Shown in pieces: positions 57,827 through 64,000 of a DNA stretch of 64,000 bases (positions are counted from its first letter, which is position 1; each line of letters begins with the position of its first letter). The notes under the pieces were generated by a model that made no database searches, had not been told where the DNA came from, and saw only the letters and a program-made list of their open reading frames with translations. The DNA comes from Yersinia mollaretii ATCC 43969 (GTDB lineage Bacteria; Pseudomonadota; Gammaproteobacteria; Enterobacterales; Enterobacteriaceae): contig NZ_CP054043.1 in assembly GCF_013282725.1 (NCBI RefSeq), forward strand, positions 3,534,001-3,598,000, read 5' to 3'. The position numbers were made by a program, and so were the translations under genes.

Positions 57827-58684
57827 ATGAACCTGAAAAACTGGATGTCACACTTAAGTGAAACAACATTATTGGGCCATATATCAATACCGGGAACACA
57901 TAATTCCGCTTCATTTCGTTCGACCGCTGTGGGTTCAACATTTACACAAACACAATCTTGGGATATCAAAGCACAGCTTATTCATGGTATCCGTTTTTTG
58001 GATGCACGATGCCGCCTGATTAATGATGTTTTCACCCTGCATCACGGTTCAGTATTTTTAAATCAATATTTTGGTGATCTTCTCGCGACCTGCATTCTTT
58101 TCTTAGAAAATAACCCAACAGAGTTTATTATTTTGTCAGTTAAACAAGAGCATACGGAAGAAGATAACACTAAAAATTTTGCTAAAGTCATGTGGGATAA
58201 TTATATCATACCCAATAGAGGTAAATTTTATTTGGCTAATGAGATACCTATGATTGCGGAGGTGAGAGGAAAAATAGTGCTGCTTCGGCGTTATGATGGA
58301 GGTAATGTGGGCATTAATGCGACCCCTTGGAAAGATGACACTACATTCTCAATTAAAAACGGTAATTTTACTATTTATGTACAAGATAATTATGATGGTT
58401 ATACCGATCTGAGCATACACTTTAAGCGGAAGTTTGTTGAAGGCTTATTAAAAAAAGCAAAAAGTGAACGCCTCACGAATTTATATATTAACTTCACAAA
58501 TGTATCCGGCATTATATCACCCTACTCTGGTGCGAACGGTCATTTTTGGGTTGATGGAATGAATAGCTGGTTCTGCAAAAATTACAGCGGGAAGCGATTT
58601 CTGGGCATTATTGTTTCCGATTTTGTTGACCTTGGAAATGGAGCCATTATTAAAACAATAGTTAATTCAAATAACTTCAAATAA
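57827..58684 (+). CDS. PI-PLC X-domain protein (phosphatidylinositol-specific phospholipase C-like)
   Basis: 285 residues with the catalytic X-domain motifs of bacterial PI-PLC: ISIPGTHNSASF (His25), FLDARCR (Arg61) and TLHHGSVFLN (His72/73). The canonical Asp after the first His is replaced by Asn26. Further family features are EFIILSVKQEH and RGKIVLLRRYDGG. It would cleave the phosphodiester of PI or GPI-like lipids. No signal peptide is visible (MNLKNWMSHLSE). The gene is AT-rich in third positions compared with nifJ and ttcA around it, suggesting recent transfer. ATG 57827 follows AAGAGG. Confidence 0.88.
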   Translation: MNLKNWMSHLSETTLLGHISIPGTHNSASFRSTAVGSTFTQTQSWDIKAQLIHGIRFLDARCRLINDVFTLHHGSVFLNQYFGDLLATCILFLENNPTEFIILSVKQEHTEEDNTKNFAKVMWDNYIIPNRGKFYLANEIPMIAEVRGKIVLLRRYDGGNVGINATPWKDDTTFSIKNGNFTIYVQDNYDGYTDLSIHFKRKFVEGLLKKAKSERLTNLYINFTNVSGIISPYSGANGHFWVDGMNSWFCKNYSGKRFLGIIVSDFVDLGNGAIIKTIVNSNNFK

Positions 58685-58865
58685 GCCATCACACTCATCC
58701 TTATCACATCAAAAAATCTATTTATCAATGAATGCGCACCGCCACTCCAGATGGGACTTAACATTCACAAATTAAAACGCTAATACATACGCTTGTTGAA
58801 TGATAAACTTGTGTCATAGCAACAACGCCCTGTCATGCCCCCAACTGGATATGAGTCAAGAACAA

Positions 58866-59807
58866 ATGCAAGAGAAACAAGTGGTTAATCAGAAATCTCA
58901 CTATGATTTGAACAAATTACAAAAACGCTTGCGCCGCAATGTCGGTCAGGCGATTGCTGACTTTAATATGATTGAAGAGGGTGACCGCGTGATGGTCTGC
59001 CTGTCAGGGGGCAAAGACAGCTATACCATGCTGGATATTTTGCAAAGCCTGCAAAAAAGCGCACCGATTAACTTCACTTTGATCGCGGTGAATCTGGATC
59101 AGAAACAGCCGGGCTTCCCGGAAGATATTCTGCCTGCTTATCTGGATAAACAGGGCGTGGAATATAAGATTGTGGAGGAGAATACCTACGGGATAGTGAA
59201 AGAGATTATTCCTGAGGGGAAAACCACCTGCTCACTCTGCTCCCGTCTGCGCCGTGGTATTTTGTACCGCACCGCTACTGAGTTAGGAGCAACCAAGATA
59301 GCCTTGGGTCACCATCGTGATGATATTCTGCAAACACTGTTCCTGAACATGTTCTATGGTGGGAAGCTGAAAGGTATGCCGCCTAAGCTGATGAGCGATG
59401 ATGGTAAACATATCGTCATCCGCCCGCTGGCCTACTGCCGTGAAAAAGATATTGAGCGGTTTGCTGTCGCTAGAGAGTACCCGATTATTCCTTGTAACTT
59501 GTGTGGCTCGCAACCAAACCTGCAACGTCAGGTGATCAAAGATATGTTACGCGACTGGGATAAACAGTATCCAGGGCGCATCGAAACGATGTTTAGTGCC
59601 ATGCAAAATGTGGTGCCGTCACATTTGAACGACCATAACTTATTTGATTTTAAAGGGATTACCCACGGCAGCGAAGTGGTTGATGGCGGTGATTTAGCCT
59701 TTGATCGCGAAGAGTTACCACTGCAACCTGTTGGCTGGCAGCCTGAAAGTGACGACGAGCGCGAACATCAGCCCTTAGTGCGCCTCGACGTGGTAGAGAT
59801 TAAGTAA
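58866..59807 (+). CDS. ttcA: tRNA 2-thiocytidine biosynthesis protein TtcA
   Basis: 313 residues from ATG 58866 (MQEKQVVNQ); in-frame starts at 58800 and 58851 give longer, less conserved ends. It makes s2C32 in some tRNAs with an iron-sulfur cluster and [12 protein letters not shown] is the PP-loop (ATP) motif, and cysteines in [10 protein letters not shown] and CNLCGSQPN match the cluster/sulfur-carrier sites. It is downstream of the PLC-like gene and converges with fnrS/zntB. Confidence 0.95.
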   Translation: MQEKQVVNQKSHYDLNKLQKRLRRNVGQAIADFNMIEEGDRVMVCLSGGKDSYTMLDILQSLQKSAPINFTLIAVNLDQKQPGFPEDILPAYLDKQGVEYKIVEENTYGIVKEIIPEGKTTCSLCSRLRRGILYRTATELGATKIALGHHRDDILQTLFLNMFYGGKLKGMPPKLMSDDGKHIVIRPLAYCREKDIERFAVAREYPIIPCNLCGSQPNLQRQVIKDMLRDWDKQYPGRIETMFSAMQNVVPSHLNDHNLFDFKGITHGSEVVDGGDLAFDREELPLQPVGWQPESDDEREHQPLVRLDVVEIK

Positions 59808-59880
59808 GCTCCCGTCGATTATCGCCTTATTCCGCCCAACACAGGGATGAGGCGAACCTCTGCTTCGCTTAAAAAAACAT

Positions 59881-60005
59881 AAAAAAAATGCCGATGTTGA
59901 GACAACATCGGCATCGTAACAATTATGTGCTATGCAGTAATTCAAAAATAAAAGTATTACAAATATGGAGCACAACGCCCATCGCTTGACGTTGCATTCA
60001 CCTGC
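59881..60005 (-). ncRNA. fnrS: FnrS small RNA
   Basis: On the minus strand the sequence starts GCAGGTGAATGCAACGTCAA at 60005, continues through GCGATGGGCGTTG and GAATTACTGCATAGCACA, and ends in a perfect 12-bp hairpin (59888-59914) with a run of eight T (59888-59881). This matches the E. coli FnrS sequence as I remember it, in both 5' end and the conserved tail, and the length (about 125 nt, E. coli 122) agrees. FnrS is made under anaerobiosis and represses genes of aerobic metabolism, using Hfq. An FNR site is centred 41.5 bp before the predicted start, with CATTAT as -10. It lies between zntB and ttcA, near the E. coli location. Confidence 0.93.
59888..59914 (-). terminator. Intrinsic terminator of fnrS
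   Basis: ATGCCGATGTTG and its complement, with a 3-base loop (59900-59902), followed on the minus strand by eight T. It is the 3' end of FnrS and may also stop zntB read-through. Confidence 0.93.
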
Positions 60006-60039
60006 AAAGTGATAATGCCTGAGTCACCCCCTTCAAATC

Positions 60040-60053
60040 TTGATGTGGCTCAA
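60040..60053 (-). promoter_or_regulatory. FNR site of the fnrS promoter
   Basis: On the minus strand TTGAGCCACATCAA matches TTGAT-N4-ATCAA with one mismatch. Its centre is 41.5 bp before the predicted FnrS start at 60005, and CATTAT lies at -12 to -7, the layout of a class II FNR-activated promoter. Confidence 0.88.
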
Positions 60054-60111
60054 TTTTGCAGTGATTAACCCCCTCTCTGCCCGACTCTTTTATGCCACTC
60101 TCTGTCACCAC

Positions 60112-61095
60112 TTAGAGCCATTTACTGTGCTTTAACCACCAAGCAACACTCAATACCAAAACCACCAACATCAGGCAAAATGTCGCGAAACCAAATGAGT
60201 CGGTGTTACCGGGAATCCCCCCCAAGTTGACCCCGAACAAACCGGTTAAGAAGGTGGTCGGCAAAAATACCATTGCGAGCAACGACATGGTGTAGGTCCG
60301 GCGGTTCATCGCATCAGCCATCAATGAGCTAATTTCATCAGACAGCACCGCCGTCCGCGCGATGCTGGAATCCAAATCCTCTAAACCACGCCCCAAGCGC
60401 TCTGAGATCTCCTGCATCCGACGCCGATCATCATCGTTCATCCACGGCAGCCGCTCACTGGCAAGCCGTGAGAAGACATCCCGCTGGGGGGCCATATAGC
60501 GGCGCAATACAATCAGTTGCTTACGCAGCAAAGCCATCTGGCCGCGCTGCGGAATTTTCTGCTCCAGTAAATCATCCTCAAGATCGATGATTTTATCGTG
60601 CAGATCCTCAATAAATTCACTGGTATGGTCGGTCAAACCATCAACAATCTCCACCAGCCAACTACCGCTGTTTGTTGGCCCAGTGCCACTTTGCAAATCA
60701 TTCAGCACATCATCAATGGAGTAAACCTTGCGGTGACGGGTTGAGACGATCAATTTGTCCGTCATATAGACCCGGATGGTGACTAGCTGATCGGGGCGAG
60801 CATCATTATTAAAATTAATGCCCCGCAGAGTTATCATCGTGCCATCGCCCAGTCGGGTGACCTTGGGGCGTACACTCTCACCAGCCAACCCATCGCGCAC
60901 CACCTCCGGCAACAGTGAGGTGTTTTGCAGCCAGGCGGCACTTTCTGGATGAGTGTAATCCAGATGCAACCAACAAGGTTGCTCCGCAGTGGCGACGGCA
61001 TCCGGGCGGATTGATGTCACCCCGCCCTTACCGTCCAACTGATAGGCATAAACGGCATCAGAGACTTGAAGTGCTTTCCCTTCGACTACATCCAC
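60112..61095 (-). CDS. zntB: Zinc transporter ZntB (CorA family)
   Basis: 327 residues from GTG 61095 ([20 protein letters not shown]), which follows GAGGA and matches the E. coli length of 327; an ATG at 61128 would add 11 residues. It is a pentameric inner-membrane transporter that moves Zn2+. A large cytoplasmic N-terminal part is followed by two C-terminal helices: [27 protein letters not shown] contains helix 1 and the GxN (GVN) signature, and [16 protein letters not shown] is helix 2. fnrS lies 107 bp downstream. Confidence 0.95.
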   Translation of the reverse strand: MDVVEGKALQVSDAVYAYQLDGKGGVTSIRPDAVATAEQPCWLHLDYTHPESAAWLQNTSLLPEVVRDGLAGESVRPKVTRLGDGTMITLRGINFNNDARPDQLVTIRVYMTDKLIVSTRHRKVYSIDDVLNDLQSGTGPTNSGSWLVEIVDGLTDHTSEFIEDLHDKIIDLEDDLLEQKIPQRGQMALLRKQLIVLRRYMAPQRDVFSRLASERLPWMNDDDRRRMQEISERLGRGLEDLDSSIARTAVLSDEISSLMADAMNRRTYTMSLLAMVFLPTTFLTGLFGVNLGGIPGNTDSFGFATFCLMLVVLVLSVAWWLKHSKWL

Positions 61096-61283
61096 AACAC
61101 TATCCTCAATTCGGCATTTATCATGCAATTAGCTCAGTGTAGCGCTAGCTACCTGATCTTTAAAGGTGATGGGCTCTGATAGCGAGCGGCTAAGGAGTTG
61201 TAATGTTAAAGGCCGCGAGAGGCTAGATGCTTTGATATACAATTCGCCCCAATGGCTAACAGTAATAGATTAAAGGAATATTG

Positions 61284-61475
61284 ATGATGGAAATCAGTAT
61301 CATAACGTTAGTGAAAGCATTAATTGGTGGTGCAGGCGCGGGGTTTGCTATGACGGGCTGCTTATCATTCTTAGTCCCCGCCTTAACTGTCACGGCCTCC
61401 TTTGCTCTCACATTTGCCGCTCTGGGGGGAGTGATAACCGCAGGTATTTACTTGAAAAATAGCTTGGTAGCCTGA
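61284..61475 (+). CDS. Small hydrophobic protein, unknown
   Basis: 63 residues from ATG 61284, 6 bases after AAAGGA (the TTG just before is not needed; an ATG at 61287 is also possible). Two hydrophobic stretches (ALIGGAGAGFAMTGCLSFLV and TASFALTFAALGGVITAGIY) suggest a small two-helix membrane protein with many Gly/Ala. I do not recognise a family; class IIb bacteriocins and holins have a similar look but there is no other evidence. A clean terminator follows at 61517. Confidence 0.65.
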   Translation: MMEISIITLVKALIGGAGAGFAMTGCLSFLVPALTVTASFALTFAALGGVITAGIYLKNSLVA

Positions 61476-61516
61476 TTTGGAGCAGCTCTCTTCTCACTGG
61501 TACACGCCACAAACAT

Positions 61517-61550
61517 AAAGCCGTCGATATCTATCGGCGGCTTTTATTTT
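61517..61550 (+). terminator. Intrinsic terminator after small hydrophobic gene
   Basis: AAAGCCGTCGAT (61517-61528) pairs with ATCGGCGGCTTT (61533-61544; one mismatch), followed by TTATTTT. It also sits between the convergent small gene and mppA. Confidence 0.85.
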
Positions 61551-61583
61551 CATTCTCGAAGCATTATCAAATGCTGATATCCA

Positions 61584-63200
61584 TCAATGCTTGATAATAT
61601 ACATCATTTGGCTATAAGCGACGTCTTCTGGGTTGGTAATAGGGTAACCTTTCACCCAAGGCTTAATTAACCGTCCATTGGTGAATTGATATATCGGCGC
61701 TATCGGCACCTGCTCTGCAATAATCTGCTCGGCCTTATTATAATCATCATTTAATAATTTGGGATTCGTCTGCCGCCCCGCCTCATTCAATAAGCGATCA
61801 TAATTTGCACTCTTAAATTTGGCGATATTCCCACTGTGCGTTGATGTCAGCAGTGACAGGAAAGTCGATGGCTCATTGTAATCGCCAACCCATGAGGCGC
61901 GGACAACATCAAAATTACCGGTATTGCGACTATCAATATAGGTTTTCCATTCCTGATTAATCATCTGCACATCCACACCCAATGTTTTCTTCCACATGGA
62001 AGCAATGGCAATGGCGAGTTTCTGATTGTTGTCAGAGGTATTGTACAACAGTGATAATTTTAACGGTTTATCCGGACCATAACCCGCAGCATGCAGCAGT
62101 GCCTTGGCTTGCGCATCTAATTCATCCTGATCTTGCTGCTGCAATGCATTCGCGACTGGGTGGTAACCTGCGGTGACATCAGGGGTAAAGTGGTAAGCGG
62201 GTTTCTCACCGGTACCCAATACCTTTTCAGCAATTATCTTACGATCGATGGCATAAGAGAGAGCTTTGCGTACCCGAACATCATTGGTGGGCGCACGCTG
62301 AGTATTAAAGGCGTAATAATAAGTGCCTAGCTGATCGGGTGTATAAACTTGGTCAGGAATATCTTTTAACAATTTCTGATATAAATTCTTCGGAAAAGAC
62401 TCTGTAATATCAATATCCCCTGCCTGATAACGTTTAGTTGCATTCGCTTCCTGATTGATTGGAATAAATGTCACTTTAGTCAGTACCGTCTTCGCATGGT
62501 CCCAATAGTGTTCATTTGGCACCAAGACTAACTTTTCATTGACTACGCGGTCTTGTAATTTAAATGCGCCGTTTCCAACCAAATTACCCACTTTCGTCCA
62601 ATCACTGCCATGTTTTTCAACAACGGTTTGTGGCACTGGGAATAAACTGAAATTAGCCGTCAAACTGGGGAAATAAGGCACTGGCCGAATGAGCTTAACT
62701 TTTAGGGTATAATTATTAACCGCACTCACTCCCAAACTTTCTGGTGGCATTTTTCCAGCAATGATTTGTTGCGCATTTTCCACGCCAGCGAGTTCAGCAA
62801 ACCAAGCAAAGGGAGATAAACTTTTAGGGTCAACCAAACGACGCCAACTGTAAACAAAGTCCTGCGCTGTCACTGGGTCGCCATTAGACCATTTCGCGTC
62901 TTTACGTAGCGTAAATATATAGGTTTGATTATCTGTTGTTTGCCAGTTTGTGGCGACACCGGGAATCACTTCACCCTGCGCATTTTGATTAACCAACCCT
63001 TCGAACAAATCCCGGTCAACCTGCGCCTCAATTAACCCAACGGCTTTGATTGGATCAAGAGACGCGGGTTCATCTTTAATATGACGAACAATCTCTTGTT
63101 TCTCAGCCAGTACCGTGCCAGCAGGGACATCAGCGGCACTGGCAGTGCCCAGCGCTGAGCCAACCCATGCGGCACACAATGCATAACGGAAATAGCGCAT
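61584..63200 (-). CDS. mppA: Murein tripeptide-binding protein MppA (OppA-like)
   Basis: 538 residues with a signal peptide (MRYFRYALCAAWVGSALGTA, cleavage near ASA). It is an SBP family 5 oligopeptide-binding protein: LDPIKAVGLIEAQVDRDLFE, WSNGDPVTAQDFVYSWRRL and DVRVRKALSYAIDR are OppA-type signatures. MppA delivers the murein tripeptide L-Ala-gamma-D-Glu-mDap to the Opp importer for recycling. I favour MppA over OppA because mpaA, which processes that peptide, is divergent next to it. The promoter region has a 21-bp tandem repeat. Confidence 0.88.
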   Translation of the reverse strand: MRYFRYALCAAWVGSALGTASAADVPAGTVLAEKQEIVRHIKDEPASLDPIKAVGLIEAQVDRDLFEGLVNQNAQGEVIPGVATNWQTTDNQTYIFTLRKDAKWSNGDPVTAQDFVYSWRRLVDPKSLSPFAWFAELAGVENAQQIIAGKMPPESLGVSAVNNYTLKVKLIRPVPYFPSLTANFSLFPVPQTVVEKHGSDWTKVGNLVGNGAFKLQDRVVNEKLVLVPNEHYWDHAKTVLTKVTFIPINQEANATKRYQAGDIDITESFPKNLYQKLLKDIPDQVYTPDQLGTYYYAFNTQRAPTNDVRVRKALSYAIDRKIIAEKVLGTGEKPAYHFTPDVTAGYHPVANALQQQDQDELDAQAKALLHAAGYGPDKPLKLSLLYNTSDNNQKLAIAIASMWKKTLGVDVQMINQEWKTYIDSRNTGNFDVVRASWVGDYNEPSTFLSLLTSTHSGNIAKFKSANYDRLLNEAGRQTNPKLLNDDYNKAEQIIAEQVPIAPIYQFTNGRLIKPWVKGYPITNPEDVAYSQMMYIIKH

Positions 63201-63534
63201 AATTGATAACCTTTTCGTTGTTGTTCCATGTCAGCGTGATGTTGTTCTGTGTCAGCGTGTTGTTGTTCTGTGTCAGCGAAAATAAAAAAAGCCGAATAAA
63301 CATAAACTAGCAGATTAACTGGCTTAGTGACGATGGGAAAATAAAAAATAGTGCACTCAATCACGCCGGGGAATAACACCAGAACTCATTACGACAATCT
63401 GCAACAGAATTTCACCTCTACTTTTCACTTAATCACTATTCTGCCTATTAAAAATAACTTATTGATTCAAAGTGATAATGTTAGATGCTATGTTTAACGG
63501 CAATATTTATGTATTCGGGATAACAGGGAATATC
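63201..63534. other. Divergent mppA/mpaA intergenic region
   Basis: About 334 bp, including the 63-bp tandem repeat (63220-63282) near mppA. The remainder is AT-rich promoter sequence with no clear operator. Confidence 0.5.
63220..63282. repeat. Three 21-bp tandem repeats in mppA leader
   Basis: Units start GTTGTTCCATGTCAGCGTG (63220), GTTGTTCTGTGTCAGCGTG (63241) and GTTGTTCTGTGTCAGCGAA (63262), each 21 bp long, with the last two sharing 17 bases. They begin 20 bp upstream of the mppA start codon. Confidence 0.88.
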
Positions 63535-64000
63535 ATGAGTCAACATCGGCCCCGCTCAGCACGCGGAAATCTGGTCACCTTAGGCCAGTCCTACGGCAAA
63601 TCTCTGCTGGGTGCGCCGCTGCTTTATTTCCCAGCGCCCCCTTCAGCCGCGAATCCGGGTCTGATTATCGCCGGAACACATGGCGATGAGAGCGCCGCAA
63701 TTGTTGCCCTCTCCTGTGCGCTACGCACTATTTCACCAGAACAGCTTCGCCATCATGTGGTGTTGGCGGTGAACCCGGATGGTTGCCAATTGGGGCTACG
63801 AGCGAATGCTAACGGTGTTGATCTTAATCGTAATTTCCCTGCCCAAAACTGGCAGTCAGGGGAAACGGTCTATCGCTGGAACAGTGTAGCCGATGCGCGA
63901 GATGTGCTGTTATCGGCAGGTGAACAGGCGGGATCTGAGCCGGAAACAGCGGCTTTATGTGAGTTAATTACCCAGTTGGCCCCGCGCTGGGTGGTTTCAT
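63535..64000 (+). CDS. mpaA: Murein peptide amidase MpaA, 5' part
   Basis: 155 residues visible from ATG 63535 (AGGGA upstream); the frame is open to the window end, and E. coli MpaA is about 240, so roughly a third is missing. It is an M14-family cytoplasmic enzyme that cuts the gamma-D-Glu-mDap bond of the murein tripeptide during recycling. The zinc motif HxxE is AGTHGDES (His and Glu), and VNPDGCQLGLRANANGVDLN then RNFP is the family's signature. Divergent from mppA. Confidence 0.95.
   Translation, partial: MSQHRPRSARGNLVTLGQSYGKSLLGAPLLYFPAPPSAANPGLIIAGTHGDESAAIVALSCALRTISPEQLRHHVVLAVNPDGCQLGLRANANGVDLNRNFPAQNWQSGETVYRWNSVADARDVLLSAGEQAGSEPETAALCELITQLAPRWVVS

Noticed and set aside
59888..59914. 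Hairpin first read as the zntB terminator
   Set aside because: It lies about 200 bp after zntB and is the 3' end of the FnrS sequence, so it is assigned to fnrS.
63032..63379. 115-codon minus-strand ORF with DTEQQHAD repeats
   Set aside because: It overlaps mppA in another frame; the repeats come from the 21-bp array.

Overview
The window looks like chromosomal DNA of an enterobacterium close to Yersinia (Y. enterocolitica group or an environmental relative). This rests on near-full-length matches, from memory, to enterobacterial proteins such as FNR, PhoA, PntAB, RstAB, HrpA, LdhA, NifJ/YdbK, TtcA, ZntB and MppA, on gene neighbourhoods shared with the 29-36 min region of E. coli K-12, and on intergenic repeats of a kind I associate with Yersinia. 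No database search was run, so the species is an inference.

Layout. 1-5969: the end of srfA, then srfB and srfC, a tight operon pairing an actin/Hsp70-fold ATPase-like protein with a P-loop protein. 6090-7770: a peptidoglycan amidase without a signal peptide and a DUF1460 lipoprotein. 8217-12194: gadB, a GadC-like antiporter and an acid-type glutaminase, forming a glutamine/glutamate acid-resistance cluster behind an AT-rich leader. 12297-19443: yjjG, a large TerB-domain protein, phoA with a clear Pho box, and a divergent SDR/LysR pair with a palindromic operator. 19491-23265: sbmC (with an excellent SOS box), a TudS/DUF523 protein, ogt, fnr (with an FNR site) and uspE. 23344-33847: pntAB, ydgH, ydgI, an unrecognised small gene, rstAB and an M32 carboxypeptidase. 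34206-35869: asr with an RstA-box-like site, ydgU and ydgD. 35906-36558: a toxin-first toxin-antitoxin pair. 36914-41756: hrpA and azoR.

42096-47396 is the most accessory part: an Rpn-type nuclease, an MFS transporter, two tandem LuxR-type regulators, a Ner/Nlp-like regulator, a possible gene remnant and a chromosomal AAC(6')-like acetyltransferase, much of it AT-rich. It sits between azoR and ydbL, which lie further apart and are separated by variable genes in E. coli. 47461-57603: ydbL-ynbE-ydbH, ldhA, a 127-bp MITE-like repeat, a DUF333 lipoprotein, an MgtC-family protein, an EmrE-like pump and nifJ. 57827-58684: a PI-PLC-like gene with AT-rich composition. 58866-64000: ttcA, the small RNA gene fnrS (unlisted by protein-coding analysis, recognised by sequence), zntB, a small hydrophobic protein, mppA and the start of mpaA.

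Shared themes are acid and redox stress. The FNR regulator and its small-RNA target FnrS are both here, each with an FNR site; pntAB, ldhA and nifJ fit anaerobic redox metabolism. RstAB and its likely target asr are about 2 kb apart, and the Gad cluster adds a second acid-stress module. MppA, MpaA and the amidase act on murein peptides. No tRNA, rRNA, CRISPR array, complete insertion sequence or prophage was seen.
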